Source: Candidatus Melainabacteria bacterium (lineage in GTDB: Bacteria; Cyanobacteriota; Vampirovibrionia; Gastranaerophilales; Gastranaerophilaceae). From it: 64,000 bases of DNA. Shown piece after piece: positions 1 to 8,726 of this stretch (the stretch's first letter is position 1; every line of letters begins with the position of its first letter). The DNA lies in the NCBI GenBank assembly GCA_003258735.1, contig QHME01000005.1, forward strand, positions 62,730 to 126,729, read 5' to 3'. Both the position numbers and the translations under genes were made by a program. Under the pieces are notes generated by a model. The model saw nothing but the letters and a program-made list of their open reading frames with translations, did no database searches and was not told the origin of the DNA.

Positions 1-177
1 CTTGAAAAACTTAATATTCGCGAACAAATAAAAACTCGTCGAATAATTATTCCAGGACTGCTTGCACATACTAAAGACGAACTGCAAGAAATCATACCAG
101 ACTTTGATTTTGTAGTAGGCACAATTGAAGCCTCTGCAATTAGAGAATTTGTAAAAAATTTGGAGCAAACTGTATGA
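1..177 (+). CDS. C-terminal fragment of a corrinoid protein like CODH/acetyl-CoA synthase gamma subunit (partial)
   Basis: Frame 1 is open from the window edge to a TGA at 175-177, giving 58 residues; the start lies upstream of the window. The segment RRIIIPGLLAHTKDEL followed by VVGTIEASAIREFV resembles the end of the corrinoid-binding domain of CO dehydrogenase/acetyl-CoA synthase gamma subunits and related CdhD/HgcA-type proteins, where an IIPG...E...VG..EA..I..F pattern closes the TIM barrel. Only this tail is visible, so the call rests on a short match and could be wrong. The stop overlaps the start of the small HTH gene by 4 bases (ATGA), so the two are translationally coupled. Confidence 0.4.
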   Translation, partial: LEKLNIREQIKTRRIIIPGLLAHTKDELQEIIPDFDFVVGTIEASAIREFVKNLEQTV

Positions 178-374
178 TTAAAATTAAGCTAAGAGAGCTA
201 TTATGGGAAAAGGATAAGACAGGAGTTGAACTCCATAATGCGACAGGAATAAGTCAAGCAAAAATCTCCGAAATCATTCGTGGCAAGCGAACAAACATAA
301 CACTTGACACAGTTGAGAGGATTTGTCTTTTTCTTGATTGCAAAATTAGCAAACTAATTGAAATATCAAAATAA
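174..374 (+). CDS. Small XRE-family (Cro/CI-type) HTH regulator
   Basis: A 66-residue protein that is almost entirely one helix-turn-helix domain. The pattern is LRELLWEKDKTGVELH, then TGISQAKISEIIRGK for helices 2-3, then a closing segment TVERICLFLDCKISKLIE, typical of short Cro/CI or HTH_26 proteins. It has no other domain, so it probably binds DNA as a dimer. Its ATG lies inside the stop of the upstream corrinoid-protein-like gene, so it is probably co-translated with it. It ends one base before the convergent GH13 gene. Target operator unknown. Confidence 0.75.
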   Translation: MIKIKLRELLWEKDKTGVELHNATGISQAKISEIIRGKRTNITLDTVERICLFLDCKISKLIEISK

Positions 375-375
375 T

Positions 376-1923
376 TTACAGTAGCTCATGAATAATAACA
401 ACGACAGTTTCCCCAGCATTCAAATTCAAAATAAGTTTACCATTTTTCACATCAGGCATTGTTGAAATCTTTATAGGTAAAAGATTTTGTTTTTTCGGAT
501 TGAATTTTGGAACTTTTACCACAACTTTTTGAGGATTTTCAAAATCTAAATTTCCAATTGTAATGACTTTTTTTACACTATTTTCAAACATATAAGAAAA
601 TACTTTTTGATTATTTGTTTTTAATGGAGTGTAAGAACCTGAATTTAGGACAGGCAAAACACTGAGTTTTACGTTATTTCCGAGCATAAAATCATTTTTT
701 AAATTTTGATTATTCCCATTAGGCTGTCTTGATAAATTAAAAATATCTATTTTCCCACGATGGGTAAAGTACATATCATCATCAGTTTGAGAAGTTTCGG
801 CAAGTTTATTGCCGTTTTTGTATAAATAATCATCCCCTGTTTGAAAACCATCAACAAAATACGAATTAATTGGCAAAGTTGCATTGAGCCAAATCATCAT
901 ATCACTAAGAGCAGGTCCTTTTAACAAAATAGGACTAACTTCATCATGAGTTGTAAAACTGCCAATCACACTTTTGTTATCTTTAAATTTCTTTGTTTCA
1001 GCCAAAGTTGAAGAAATTTGCCGATTTAATTCTTTTGAATTTTTCCAATCTTTTATATTAAAAAATGAACCGTAATAACCATCAAAACCGGCTTCTAGCA
1101 ACTTGTTATACGGAGTAAAAACAGCCTGTGGAGAAATAGCCTCATGCCAAGACTCTGAAGACTCAGCAAGCCACAAAAATTCTGGATCTTTTTCTCGCGA
1201 ATATTTAATCAATTTATCCCAAAATATTGCAGTCTTTGAATGCGCAACATCAGCCCTTATACCATCAACTCCGAGAGCCATCATATAATCTACAAAATCT
1301 TTATATAATCCAAAAACGTTAGAATCAATTTTTTCTTCAGTTCCTACAGACAACAACCTCACGTCAGTCCAATCAGCAGGAACAACAGGTTCTCCATTTT
1401 GGTTTGCAACAAATAAATCCGGTCGTTGCAAATACAAATCATAAGATGCACAAGCAGGAACATCAACAATTACACGAATATTTCTTTTGTGAGCTTCTTC
1501 AACAAACTTTTTAGCCTGTTCTTCAAGTGATAATTTTGACGTTTTATCTTTTAAATCATTGTTTAAGGAATCAAAACCTGCAGCAGAATACAAACTACCT
1601 GCTGTTCCTAGAGCTTTTAATTTACCGACAGGTGTAATAGGCAAAACATGCAAAGTATTTATACCAAGATTTTTTAATTCATCAAGTCGGTCAATCGCAT
1701 TCAAAAAAGTTCCACGTTCTTCACCTAGACTCTCTTGGATAAATCCGTCACCGTTCAAGTCCTTAGAGTTCATTGAACGGATATTGACTTCCATTATCAC
1801 TGCTTCATTGTTCAAAAATTTTGTTCTGAGGTCATTATGCCAACCATCTTCTATCGAAAAAGCATTTAAGCATACTGAACAAACTGCTACTGTCGCTAAT
1901 ACAAATTTTCCAAACAATTTCAT
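376..1923 (-). CDS. Secreted GH13 (alpha-amylase family) glycoside hydrolase
   Basis: A 515-residue protein with a signal peptide (about residues 1-23, ending LNAFS) and a GH13 TIM barrel acting on alpha-glucans outside the cytoplasm. Seen: barrel start LDELKNLGINTLHVLPI, nucleophile Asp near 225 in GVDGIRADVAHS, acid/base Glu near 254 in LWLAESSES, and transition-state Asp near 327 in FTTHDEV. Conserved region I, normally DVVxNH, reads VDVPACAS and lacks the His, as in some divergent subfamilies. I chose ATG at 1923 because GGAGAG sits 7-8 bases upstream; a TTG 15 bases earlier would overlap that ribosome-binding site. It follows the LysM gene by 22 bases and is probably in the same transcript. 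Exact specificity cannot be read. Confidence 0.8.
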   Translation of the reverse strand: MKLFGKFVLATVAVCSVCLNAFSIEDGWHNDLRTKFLNNEAVIMEVNIRSMNSKDLNGDGFIQESLGEERGTFLNAIDRLDELKNLGINTLHVLPITPVGKLKALGTAGSLYSAAGFDSLNNDLKDKTSKLSLEEQAKKFVEEAHKRNIRVIVDVPACASYDLYLQRPDLFVANQNGEPVVPADWTDVRLLSVGTEEKIDSNVFGLYKDFVDYMMALGVDGIRADVAHSKTAIFWDKLIKYSREKDPEFLWLAESSESWHEAISPQAVFTPYNKLLEAGFDGYYGSFFNIKDWKNSKELNRQISSTLAETKKFKDNKSVIGSFTTHDEVSPILLKGPALSDMMIWLNATLPINSYFVDGFQTGDDYLYKNGNKLAETSQTDDDMYFTHRGKIDIFNLSRQPNGNNQNLKNDFMLGNNVKLSVLPVLNSGSYTPLKTNNQKVFSYMFENSVKKVITIGNLDFENPQKVVVKVPKFNPKKQNLLPIKISTMPDVKNGKLILNLNAGETVVVIIHELL

Positions 1924-1945
1924 ACTTTTGCTCTCCAAAATTCTA

Positions 1946-2629
1946 CTATTCCATAGGAATTAACAATTCTTGGTCTATATTAATTCTATCCAAAGATTTC
2001 AAATTATTTGCTTTCATAATCAATTGAGCTTTTTCCGAAGAATATGAACCATAGAAATGTTTCATAATACTTTCACCTGTATCACCGCTTTTAACAACAT
2101 ATTTTTTCATTTTTGAAGAATCAACATTAGCAGTTGGTTCTATTGCATTATTTTGAACGGCAACAGTTTCTTCTTCCGTTGGAACAGAAACCCTATTATC
2201 CTGAGCAATATCTTGTGCATTATCAGCCTGATCTTCCAATGTTTCTTCCGCTTGCGGTTGTTTATGATTAGTAAAGATTTTCTCTATACCAAATAATGAA
2301 ACTTTAGGTAATGTTGATGAAACGGTTTTATTTGATGCATACCCAACACCAAATGTAATAACCAATGTTGCCACAACTCCAAGAAGAAAACCAATCAAAA
2401 CATAAGCCGCAGGGGATTTTGAATTAAACTGAGTTGCCTTAAAATTTTGCCACAACAAATCAATTTCTTGCGCCTTATTAGCAAATTCCGATTCTTGTTT
2501 TGCTACTTCTTCATCAGGTCTAACATATTCTCCTAACGAACCTTCATTTTCCTGCTCTTTTGCCAATGTTTCAATAACTTCCATTGACTCTTTTGATAAT
2601 GTTGACCTTCTTATTGTCGAACTCTTCAT
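1946..2629 (-). CDS. Single-pass membrane protein with C-terminal LysM domain
   Basis: A 227-residue protein. Residues 1-70 are charged and cytoplasmic, a strong membrane segment lies about 74-98 (AYVLIGFLLGVVATLVITFG), a polar Glu/Gln/Asn-rich linker follows, and residues about 175-227 form a LysM domain beginning KKYVVKSGDTGESIMKHFYG and ending INIDQELLIP. LysM domains bind GlcNAc-containing glycans, so the periplasmic end probably contacts peptidoglycan. It has a good ribosome-binding site (GAGGAAA). It lies directly upstream of the secreted GH13 gene. No enzymatic domain is visible, so a scaffold or anchor role is inferred. Confidence 0.7.
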   Translation of the reverse strand: MKSSTIRRSTLSKESMEVIETLAKEQENEGSLGEYVRPDEEVAKQESEFANKAQEIDLLWQNFKATQFNSKSPAAYVLIGFLLGVVATLVITFGVGYASNKTVSSTLPKVSLFGIEKIFTNHKQPQAEETLEDQADNAQDIAQDNRVSVPTEEETVAVQNNAIEPTANVDSSKMKKYVVKSGDTGESIMKHFYGSYSSEKAQLIMKANNLKSLDRINIDQELLIPME

Positions 2630-3089
2630 TTTATTTCCTCACTCCCATTGTTCTTATATGTTAATCATCCTATCACGAAAAAAGCCTGTTATCAAGATTT
2701 TATAAGATTGTTATAATTATTTATTGTCATTCTGAAAGTATTAAAAGTCTTGCCAACTTGCTTGACTTAGATTTTATGCTGTTCAGAATCTACAACTGAA
2801 CACTATGTCGTGAGATATTAGTCATTTTACAGGTGGGCTAGTGAGCCCACCCTACATAGAACAAACCTCACCAATACCCATCTAAGAAAGCTGTCACCCT
2901 GAACTTGTTTCAGGGTCTCCAATTTTACAAATTTTGCAAAAGAATAAACTGAACTATTTGAGATTCCGAAACAAGTTCGGAATGACAGTTATGTTTTTCT
3001 TCATGTCATTACGAGAAGCAATATTTTGCAAATAAAAAACAGACAGCCTTATATAAGACTGCCTGTTTTAAACTCTTTGTTAAATGGAA
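2630..3089. repeat. Intergenic repeat island
   Basis: This 460-base gap has no credible gene. It holds a cluster of palindromic elements seen elsewhere in the window: a TGTCATTCTGAA element starting at 2725 with an inverted partner near 2780; the 24-base GTGGGCTAGTGAGCCCAC element at 2832-2855; and two copies of the TGTCAyyCTGAACTTGTTTC type hairpin at 2892-2919 and, inverted, 2960-2987. The part nearest the HU gene, 3035-3075, can fold (GACAGCC...) and may end HU transcription. Confidence 0.7.
3035..3072 (-). terminator. Putative terminator after the HU gene
   Basis: AAAAACAGACAGCC, TTATATAA and GACTGCCTGTTTTAAA form an imperfect inverted repeat just past the HU stop. On the minus strand the hairpin (AGGCAGTC/GGCTGTCTG) is followed by a run of T (TTTTTTATTT), as in an intrinsic terminator. 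Confidence 0.6.
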
Positions 3090-3362
3090 TTACTTAACAA
3101 GTTCTTTGAATTTTTTACCAGCTGAGAAAGCAGGAACTGTTTTAGCAGCAATTTTCAAAGCTGCGCCAGTTTGAGGGTTTCTACCTGTTCTAGCAGCTCT
3201 TTTGCGAGCTTCAAAAGTACCAAAGCCAACTAATGTAACTTTTTTACCTTTAGAAACTGTTTTTTGAATAGTTTCTAATGTAGCTGATAAGATGTCAGCA
3301 GTAGCTTTTTGAGAAACTTTTGCTTTTTTAGATACTTCTTTTACTAATTCTTCTTTGTTCAT
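3090..3362 (-). CDS. hup: HU-family DNA-binding protein
   Basis: A 90-residue histone-like nucleoid protein. It opens MNKEELVKEVSKKAKVSQKA, carries the family signature in the beta arm (VGFGTFEARKRAARTGRNP) and ends with ALKIAAKTVPAFSAGKKFKELV, collinear with E. coli HU. It bends and compacts DNA as a dimer. ATG 3362 is chosen because AAGGAGG stands 8 bases upstream; a longer frame exists but is unlikely. It is transcribed alone from a strong promoter (3436-3463), fitting high expression. Confidence 0.95.
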   Translation of the reverse strand: MNKEELVKEVSKKAKVSQKATADILSATLETIQKTVSKGKKVTLVGFGTFEARKRAARTGRNPQTGAALKIAAKTVPAFSAGKKFKELVK

Positions 3363-3435
3363 TCTGAACCTCCTTCTTCCTAGTTCTACGGGGACTGAAC
3401 CATTTTCCGCAGATACGTGTGTTATCGACAAATTT

Positions 3436-3463
3436 ATTATATCATTATTTTAAAGACTGTCAA
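3436..3463 (-). promoter_or_regulatory. Sigma-70-type promoter of the HU gene
   Basis: Read on the minus strand: -35 TTGACA (3458-3463), a 16-base spacer, then -10 TATAAT (3436-3441) preceded by TGA (extended -10). Both hexamers are perfect. The start site would fall near 3429, leaving a leader of about 67 bases that holds the AAGGAGG ribosome-binding site. Confidence 0.8.
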
Positions 3464-3550
3464 GGGTTTTGGGTAAAACTTTTTGACAAAACCCAGATAT
3501 ATTCATATATACAAGTAGATATAAGTGCCAAAAGTCAACATTTATACGAC

Positions 3551-4417
3551 TTAGATATCATTATTCAGTTTGGCAAATTTAATATCTTGGTAAAAATATT
3601 CCAAAATTTGATAAGCATTATAGCCCTGTTTTGCCAAATTATTTGCACCATGCTGGGACATCCCAACACCATGCCCATTCTTTTTCACATTTTCATCAAA
3701 AGACGGAACTGAGTGTAAATACGGAGCATATCCACCCCAAACAGATGCTGATGTCATTCCTCCTGCTGATGCTGAATAATATGCTGAAATAATTTTCATA
3801 TCATAAGTCAAAACAAGACCATGAGTTTCATCTACAGCCTTATTAGTTTTATTAGTTTCAGCTGAAGCTCCACCATAAGCCTGATCTTCAGTATTATCCT
3901 TTAAATCATATCCGTTTTTAGCTTGCTTTCCTAAATTTGCAAGCGCAAAACTTCTTGCTGCAATTGCTTGAGCTTTTAATGCCTCATATTCCCAACTTGC
4001 AGGCATTTCTGAGGGAACAACACCTTTCAAATAATTTTCTAAATCAACATCATTAATTACAATAAGCTTACCATTGACATTTTTTACCATCAATTTTCCA
4101 TGATACCACTTACCTTTAGTGCTGACATAGCCGTTTGTATCAGGTCTCAAAACGATAGCTGCAGTCCCTAACGAATAGAAATGACCACCACTTTTTACTG
4201 CAATTTCATTTTTGTAAGGAACAAGTACGTAACCTTTCATCGCATCAGACGTACAAACAGTCTTATTTGTATTAACATCAATCATACGACCATTGACATT
4301 TGTACCGACACCTGCCTCATCTACCTGAGTCAACAGACCTATTTTTATAGCATAACTCGGATTTGAGATAATTAAATTACATATTAAAATTGTTAATATA
4401 ACTAAAATCTTTTTCAT
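3551..4417 (-). CDS. SpoIID/LytB-domain protein, probable exported peptidoglycan lytic transglycosylase
   Basis: A 288-residue protein with a signal peptide (MKKILVILTILICNLIISNPSYA) and a SpoIID domain. Seen: DLENYLKGVVPSEMPASW with the conserved Glu of the family's catalytic loop, EALKAQAIAARSFALAN, the Tyr-rich strand SAYYSASAGGMT, and the C-terminal GHGVGMSQHGANNLAKQGY motif. SpoIID proteins cleave denuded glycan strands; outside spore formers they act in wall remodelling. No sporulation genes are in the window. There is no Shine-Dalgarno: TAGAAT lies exactly 6 bases before the ATG, so the transcript looks leaderless. It sits next to an Slt-type transglycosylase on the same strand. Confidence 0.85.
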   Translation of the reverse strand: MKKILVILTILICNLIISNPSYAIKIGLLTQVDEAGVGTNVNGRMIDVNTNKTVCTSDAMKGYVLVPYKNEIAVKSGGHFYSLGTAAIVLRPDTNGYVSTKGKWYHGKLMVKNVNGKLIVINDVDLENYLKGVVPSEMPASWEYEALKAQAIAARSFALANLGKQAKNGYDLKDNTEDQAYGGASAETNKTNKAVDETHGLVLTYDMKIISAYYSASAGGMTSASVWGGYAPYLHSVPSFDENVKKNGHGVGMSQHGANNLAKQGYNAYQILEYFYQDIKFAKLNNDI

Positions 4418-4423
4418 AGTTTT

Positions 4424-4429
4424 ATTCTA
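4424..4429 (-). promoter_or_regulatory. -10 box of SpoIID gene, apparently leaderless
   Basis: On the minus strand TAGAAT (5/6 to consensus), preceded by TGG as an extended -10, is followed by exactly 6 bases (AAAACT) and then the ATG at 4417. Transcription would start at or next to the A of the start codon. No ribosome-binding site can be seen. Confidence 0.6.
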
Positions 4430-4473
4430 CCACTTTACACGAGATTGTAATAAACCGAATGTATGATTTTTAC

Positions 4474-6495
4474 TTACTTTTGGTAAATTCTTGTATAGTT
4501 CCAGTAACTTCTAAACACCTTTTCTACATAATTTTTTGTTTCATCATAAGGAATTTGCTCAACAAATTCATCAGTATCATTATATAAAAAAGTCGACTTC
4601 CAACGAGTAACAGAGCCAATGCCGCCATTATAAGCAGCAATTGCGGAGACATCCATATTGTTTAACATCCCCTTTATAGTTGAGTAATACAAATTACCAA
4701 GCCTAATATTTAGTTCAGGATTAAACAAATAACTTGTATTAAATGTTATACCGTGTTTTTGACCGATATCATGAGCCGTAGAAGGCATCAACTGCATTAA
4801 ACCTATCGCTCCAACTCCACTTTGAGCATCTGAATTAAAAGAACTTTCTTCTCGGATTATTGCCATCATTAGCGCATCATTATTATTATATTGTGCTGCA
4901 TAATTTTGAACTTGTTTATAATAATTTTGCGGATAAACAAGACGCCATCTCAAATCGGTTTTTGGAGGTTTTACTTTGATTTTATCCATCGCTTCACGTG
5001 CAATAATCATAGATGTAGCATAATTTCCTTTCTGGAATTCTACCCAACTTTTTATAAATTCATCATCTGTATATTTCAAAATCATATCGTAATCTTGAAC
5101 CTCAATCAGATGATATAACACGCTATTTTTATCGGGATAACGATACGGATATTCTACAGGCTTAAATTCTAAGGCTGCAGGAATTGTTGAACTATGAACA
5201 CCCTTCAACATCCAATAAGCTCGATACGCATAATAAGAATCTGGATAATTATTAATGATATTTTGAAAATATTCACTGTATTTTGGCGAATGGTAATATG
5301 TTTGCTCGATTTTTCCTGCCCAAAACATAACTTGCGGAACAAATTTAGAGTCAGGATATTTTTTCAAAAATTCTTGTGCCAAATCCTTACATTTTTGATA
5401 ATTTTTGTTACGAACACCTATCATAAAGACCTGAACCATAGCATTTTCCGCAAAATCTCCATCTGGGAAATTTTTATATAAATCACGATAACAAACAAAT
5501 TTGTCTTTTGATTGAACCAGTGAACATTTCTTGTTCCAAATATAATCTTTTTTCTTACCTTTAGCTAAAGACAACAGTTTAGTCGTATATTTTAACTTAT
5601 CTCCTTGAGAATCATACAAATTCACATAATCATCAACAGCACGTCGATAATCAGACACGTCAACGTTATCAGAATATTTTACCACACCTTCTTCTACAAT
5701 ATTTTTTACATTTTGATAATCATATAATTTGTATAACGAAGATGCCTTCAACGCCCAAACTTCATCTGTTTTAGCTTTTGGGACTAATGCCATCGCATCT
5801 TTATACAACCCTGCCAAATAATAAGCTCTAACAAGATAAATAACATCTTCAGATTTAATATTTGGATTAAACTTTTTCCAATTTACAGCAACACTGACTG
5901 CTAATCTGCCATCCGGAACTGTTTGCAGATAATGCCTAAAAGATTTTTCAACACCTGCAACTTTTGCACGCGAAAGTATTTTGTTGGAATATCTTATTTT
6001 TGATGCAGCAATTCTTGCCTTATAATAATCTGCGGCTATTTTATAATCATCATCTATATTAGATTTTGAAACCGATTGAAAGTATTTTAGTGCCAAATTA
6101 GGATTTTCATCAACGATAATCTGTCCTGCTTGATATTTAGCCTCCGGAGCTAACTTATTAGTTGAATAATGTTTAAATAACTGCTGATAACGCTTTAATT
6201 CAGATTTTTTATCTCCCAAAGCCTTTGCACACATTGCCTGACGATAGATTGCCATCGGTTTTAATGATGACATATAACCGATTTTTGAAAACAAATAATA
6301 TGAATTTTGATAATTTTCGTTTTGATAATCTTTTAAAGCTTGTTTATATAACCTTTCAGTTTTCCACTGCGGTTGATATATTTTTGCAAATCCAAACCCT
6401 AAAATCAAACATATAACAAAAATTATAACTTTATTTATCTGATTTTTATTAATTTTATTGAACACTAACATAACAAATTTAAGTTTAGCAGACAT
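4474..6495 (-). CDS. Soluble lytic transglycosylase (Slt-type) with TPR-like helical N-terminus
   Basis: A 673-residue protein with an N-terminal membrane anchor (about 23-41, VIIFVICLILGFGFA), a long alpha-superhelical region of TPR-like repeats (about 45-520) and a C-terminal SLT goose-type lysozyme domain (about 545-665). The catalytic Glu is in MAIIREESSFN; the GAIGLMQLMPSTA and AAYNGG motifs follow. It cleaves MurNAc-GlcNAc bonds to anhydro products in the periplasm. Length and order match E. coli Slt70 (about 645 residues). It lies downstream of nothing on its strand and divergent from mscS. The start is the ATG at 6495, which lacks a clear ribosome-binding site. Confidence 0.88.
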   Translation of the reverse strand: MSAKLKFVMLVFNKINKNQINKVIIFVICLILGFGFAKIYQPQWKTERLYKQALKDYQNENYQNSYYLFSKIGYMSSLKPMAIYRQAMCAKALGDKKSELKRYQQLFKHYSTNKLAPEAKYQAGQIIVDENPNLALKYFQSVSKSNIDDDYKIAADYYKARIAASKIRYSNKILSRAKVAGVEKSFRHYLQTVPDGRLAVSVAVNWKKFNPNIKSEDVIYLVRAYYLAGLYKDAMALVPKAKTDEVWALKASSLYKLYDYQNVKNIVEEGVVKYSDNVDVSDYRRAVDDYVNLYDSQGDKLKYTTKLLSLAKGKKKDYIWNKKCSLVQSKDKFVCYRDLYKNFPDGDFAENAMVQVFMIGVRNKNYQKCKDLAQEFLKKYPDSKFVPQVMFWAGKIEQTYYHSPKYSEYFQNIINNYPDSYYAYRAYWMLKGVHSSTIPAALEFKPVEYPYRYPDKNSVLYHLIEVQDYDMILKYTDDEFIKSWVEFQKGNYATSMIIAREAMDKIKVKPPKTDLRWRLVYPQNYYKQVQNYAAQYNNNDALMMAIIREESSFNSDAQSGVGAIGLMQLMPSTAHDIGQKHGITFNTSYLFNPELNIRLGNLYYSTIKGMLNNMDVSAIAAYNGGIGSVTRWKSTFLYNDTDEFVEQIPYDETKNYVEKVFRSYWNYTRIYQK

Positions 6496-6586
6496 GAGAG
6501 AAAAGTAAAAATTTTTACTAAATATTTACATTATCTTTCATTAAAAAGTTTATAAATTATAATAAAAGAAAACAGGAGGAAACAAT

Positions 6587-7408
6587 ATGCCCAACTGGGA
6601 AAAAGGATTGATAGCTATTGGCATCAATGCTGTTTTACTTATAATTTTATTTAGAATTATAGACATCGTGGATAAGAAAGCGCGAGAAAAAATAAAAAAC
6701 ACAGAATCAAATTCTCCACTTTTAAGATTTATGCCAATTTTGATGAAACTATTAAAGGCGGTTTTATTATTCATTGCAATAACAGGATTTCTACAAAGTC
6801 AAGGTTACTCAGTTTCCTCAATTCTTGCAGGTTTCGGAATCGGTGGTATCGCAGTAGGTATGGCGGCAAAAGATGCTCTGGCTAACATTTTTGGCAGTTT
6901 TGAAATATTATCTGACCACGTATATAAAGTCGGAGATTATGTAAAAGTAAACGGCATCGAAGGTTATGTTGAAGATATAAATATCAGATCTACAAAAATT
7001 CGAGACTTAGATAATTTTTTGATTAGTGTACCAAACAATTTAGCTGCAAACGCAGTCATTACAAACGTTTCAAGAGCTAAGAAAAGATTTATTAATCTGA
7101 TTTTTGGAGTAACTTATTCAACCAACAACGACAACATTGAAAAAGCTCAAAAAATTCTAAAAGAAACTGCAATAGCACACAAAGAAATTCATAACGAATT
7201 TACAGTTGCAATTCATGACTTAGGTGAAAGTTCAATCAATATCAGATTTAGGGGGTACGTAAAATCCGGCTCTTATGAAAAATTTTTAAAAGTTCGCGGA
7301 GAATTCCTTAATGAAGTAATTAAAGCATACAGAGCGGCAAACATTGATTTTGCATTCCCTACACAATCAATTTATATAGAAGGCGACAAGTCAAAAAGTG
7401 AAAATTAA
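6587..7408 (+). CDS. mscS: Small-conductance mechanosensitive channel, MscS family
   Basis: A 273-residue inner-membrane channel. Two membrane helices precede the pore helix SSILAGFGIGGIAVGMAAKDALANIFG (the Gly/Ala-packed TM3 of MscS). The beta domain DHVYKVGDYVKVNG...GYVEDINIRSTKIRDLD...VPNN follows, then the C-terminal alpha/beta domain. It opens under membrane tension to release solutes. An AGGAGG ribosome-binding site precedes ATG 6587. rlmH overlaps its last 11 bases. Confidence 0.93.
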   Translation: MPNWEKGLIAIGINAVLLIILFRIIDIVDKKAREKIKNTESNSPLLRFMPILMKLLKAVLLFIAITGFLQSQGYSVSSILAGFGIGGIAVGMAAKDALANIFGSFEILSDHVYKVGDYVKVNGIEGYVEDINIRSTKIRDLDNFLISVPNNLAANAVITNVSRAKKRFINLIFGVTYSTNNDNIEKAQKILKETAIAHKEIHNEFTVAIHDLGESSINIRFRGYVKSGSYEKFLKVRGEFLNEVIKAYRAANIDFAFPTQSIYIEGDKSKSEN

Positions 7409-7868
7409 AATAATCGCACTAGGAAAAATTAAAGAAAAATATCTAAAAAACGGAATTGATGAATTTTTAAAACGCTTGACTCCTTATGCATCCGTTTCTG
7501 TTGTCGAACTAAATCCAATAGAAATTAAAGATGAAAATTTAAAAGATAAAATATTACTGGATGAAGGCGAAAAAATTTTATCAAATATTAAACCGCTTGA
7601 CTTTGTAATCACATTGGAAATTGAAGGACAACAATTTTCCAGCGAAGATTTTGCTCAAAAAATAAAAGATTTGACAAACAATGGAACACAAGAAATTGTA
7701 TTTGTAATAGGTTCATCTTGTGGCATAGGAAAAAATGTTTCTACTAGAGCAAATTTAAAAATGAGTATGTCTAAAATGACATTTTTGCACGAATTTGCAA
7801 GATTGATTTTAATTGAACAAATCTATCGCGCATTCAAAATTAACAAAGGCGAAAAGTACCATAAATGA
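7398..7868 (+). CDS. rlmH: 23S rRNA (pseudouridine1915-N3) methyltransferase RlmH
   Basis: A 156-residue SPOUT methyltransferase. Seen: the opening MKIKIIALGKIKEKYLKNGI, the SAM-binding knot loop FVIGSSCGIG, and the closing SMSKMTFLHEFARLILIEQIYRAFKI...KYH, where the final Tyr-His is the catalytic tail of the family. It methylates pseudouridine 1915 in helix 69 on assembled 70S ribosomes. It starts at GTG 7398 inside the end of mscS, so it is coupled to it. Length matches E. coli RlmH (155). Confidence 0.95.
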   Translation: MKIKIIALGKIKEKYLKNGIDEFLKRLTPYASVSVVELNPIEIKDENLKDKILLDEGEKILSNIKPLDFVITLEIEGQQFSSEDFAQKIKDLTNNGTQEIVFVIGSSCGIGKNVSTRANLKMSMSKMTFLHEFARLILIEQIYRAFKINKGEKYHK

Positions 7869-7885
7869 TGTATTCTGTCAGCACC

Positions 7886-7925
7886 CATAATGCCTGTATA
7901 TAAATTTATACATCAGGTCATTATG
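7886..7925. terminator. Inverted repeat between convergent rlmH and folE2
   Basis: CATAATG ... CATTATG flank a second inner repeat (CTGTATA/TATACATCAG), forming a long imperfect hairpin in the 77-base gap between the converging genes. There is no long T run, so it may be a bidirectional terminator of low strength. Confidence 0.45.
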
Positions 7926-7945
7926 AGAAACCTTATTTGTAAATT

Positions 7946-8722
7946 CTACCCTTCTTTTTGGTAAGCCCAAGCAGAGTGGTTATGGATACTTTCAAAAGCC
8001 TCACAGTCAACTTCAAAAGATTTTATCACAGGGTAATTACGTAATTTTACAACAACTTCACGCAAAACATCTTCGACAAATCTAGGATTATCCCAAGCGT
8101 GCTCTGTAACAAACTTTTCGTCTTGACGTTTTAATAACGGATAAACAGGACAGGATGCACAAGATTCTATCAAATTAATCAAATCCTCTAACCATACATG
8201 TTCATTTTCATCATAAGAAACTTTTACAGAAATCATTGCACGCTGGTTGTGCGCACCATTATCAGAAATTTCCTTTGAGCATGGACAAAGAGTTGTTACC
8301 GGCACTTTTACTCCTAAAATAAAATTGTAATCATCCCCATCCATAGTGCCCTCAAATGAACAATCATAGCACATTGGGGCAGAAAGCTTTGTTATTGGAG
8401 ATTCTTTGTCTACAAAATATTTAAAATTGAATTCTAATTCTCCGCTTTGAGCATGGAGTCTTTTGATAATTTTTTCCAAACAACCTTTTATATCAACACC
8501 CAAAAGATTCTTTGTTCTCCATTCATTCAATACTTCTACAAAACGACTCATGTGAGTCCCTTTATAATTTCGCGGAAGAGACACACAAACTCGTGCTGTA
8601 GCATAAACAACTTTGTCATGCGCGTTTTTACGTTGAATTATCAGCGGAAGCTCCACATTCTTAATTCCGACTTTCTGAATATCAACATTTCTTGTATCTT
8701 GAGTATTTTGTACATCCTTCAT
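7946..8722 (-). CDS. folE2: GTP cyclohydrolase FolE2 (type IB)
   Basis: A 258-residue metal-dependent GTP cyclohydrolase of the COG1469 family, which makes 7,8-dihydroneopterin triphosphate for folate synthesis. Seen: the diagnostic TLCPCSKEISDNGAHNQRA motif with the metal-binding Cys, SCASCPVYPLLKR, and the C-terminal HNHSAWA. ATG 8722 is selected because GGAGA precedes it and it begins 4 bases past the mazG stop; the longer frame would run into mazG. FolE2 proteins use alternative metals and often serve when zinc is short. folK is at 21.4 kb; no folB or folP is seen here. Confidence 0.94.
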   Translation of the reverse strand: MKDVQNTQDTRNVDIQKVGIKNVELPLIIQRKNAHDKVVYATARVCVSLPRNYKGTHMSRFVEVLNEWRTKNLLGVDIKGCLEKIIKRLHAQSGELEFNFKYFVDKESPITKLSAPMCYDCSFEGTMDGDDYNFILGVKVPVTTLCPCSKEISDNGAHNQRAMISVKVSYDENEHVWLEDLINLIESCASCPVYPLLKRQDEKFVTEHAWDNPRFVEDVLREVVVKLRNYPVIKSFEVDCEAFESIHNHSAWAYQKEG

Positions 8723-8726
8723 TCTA

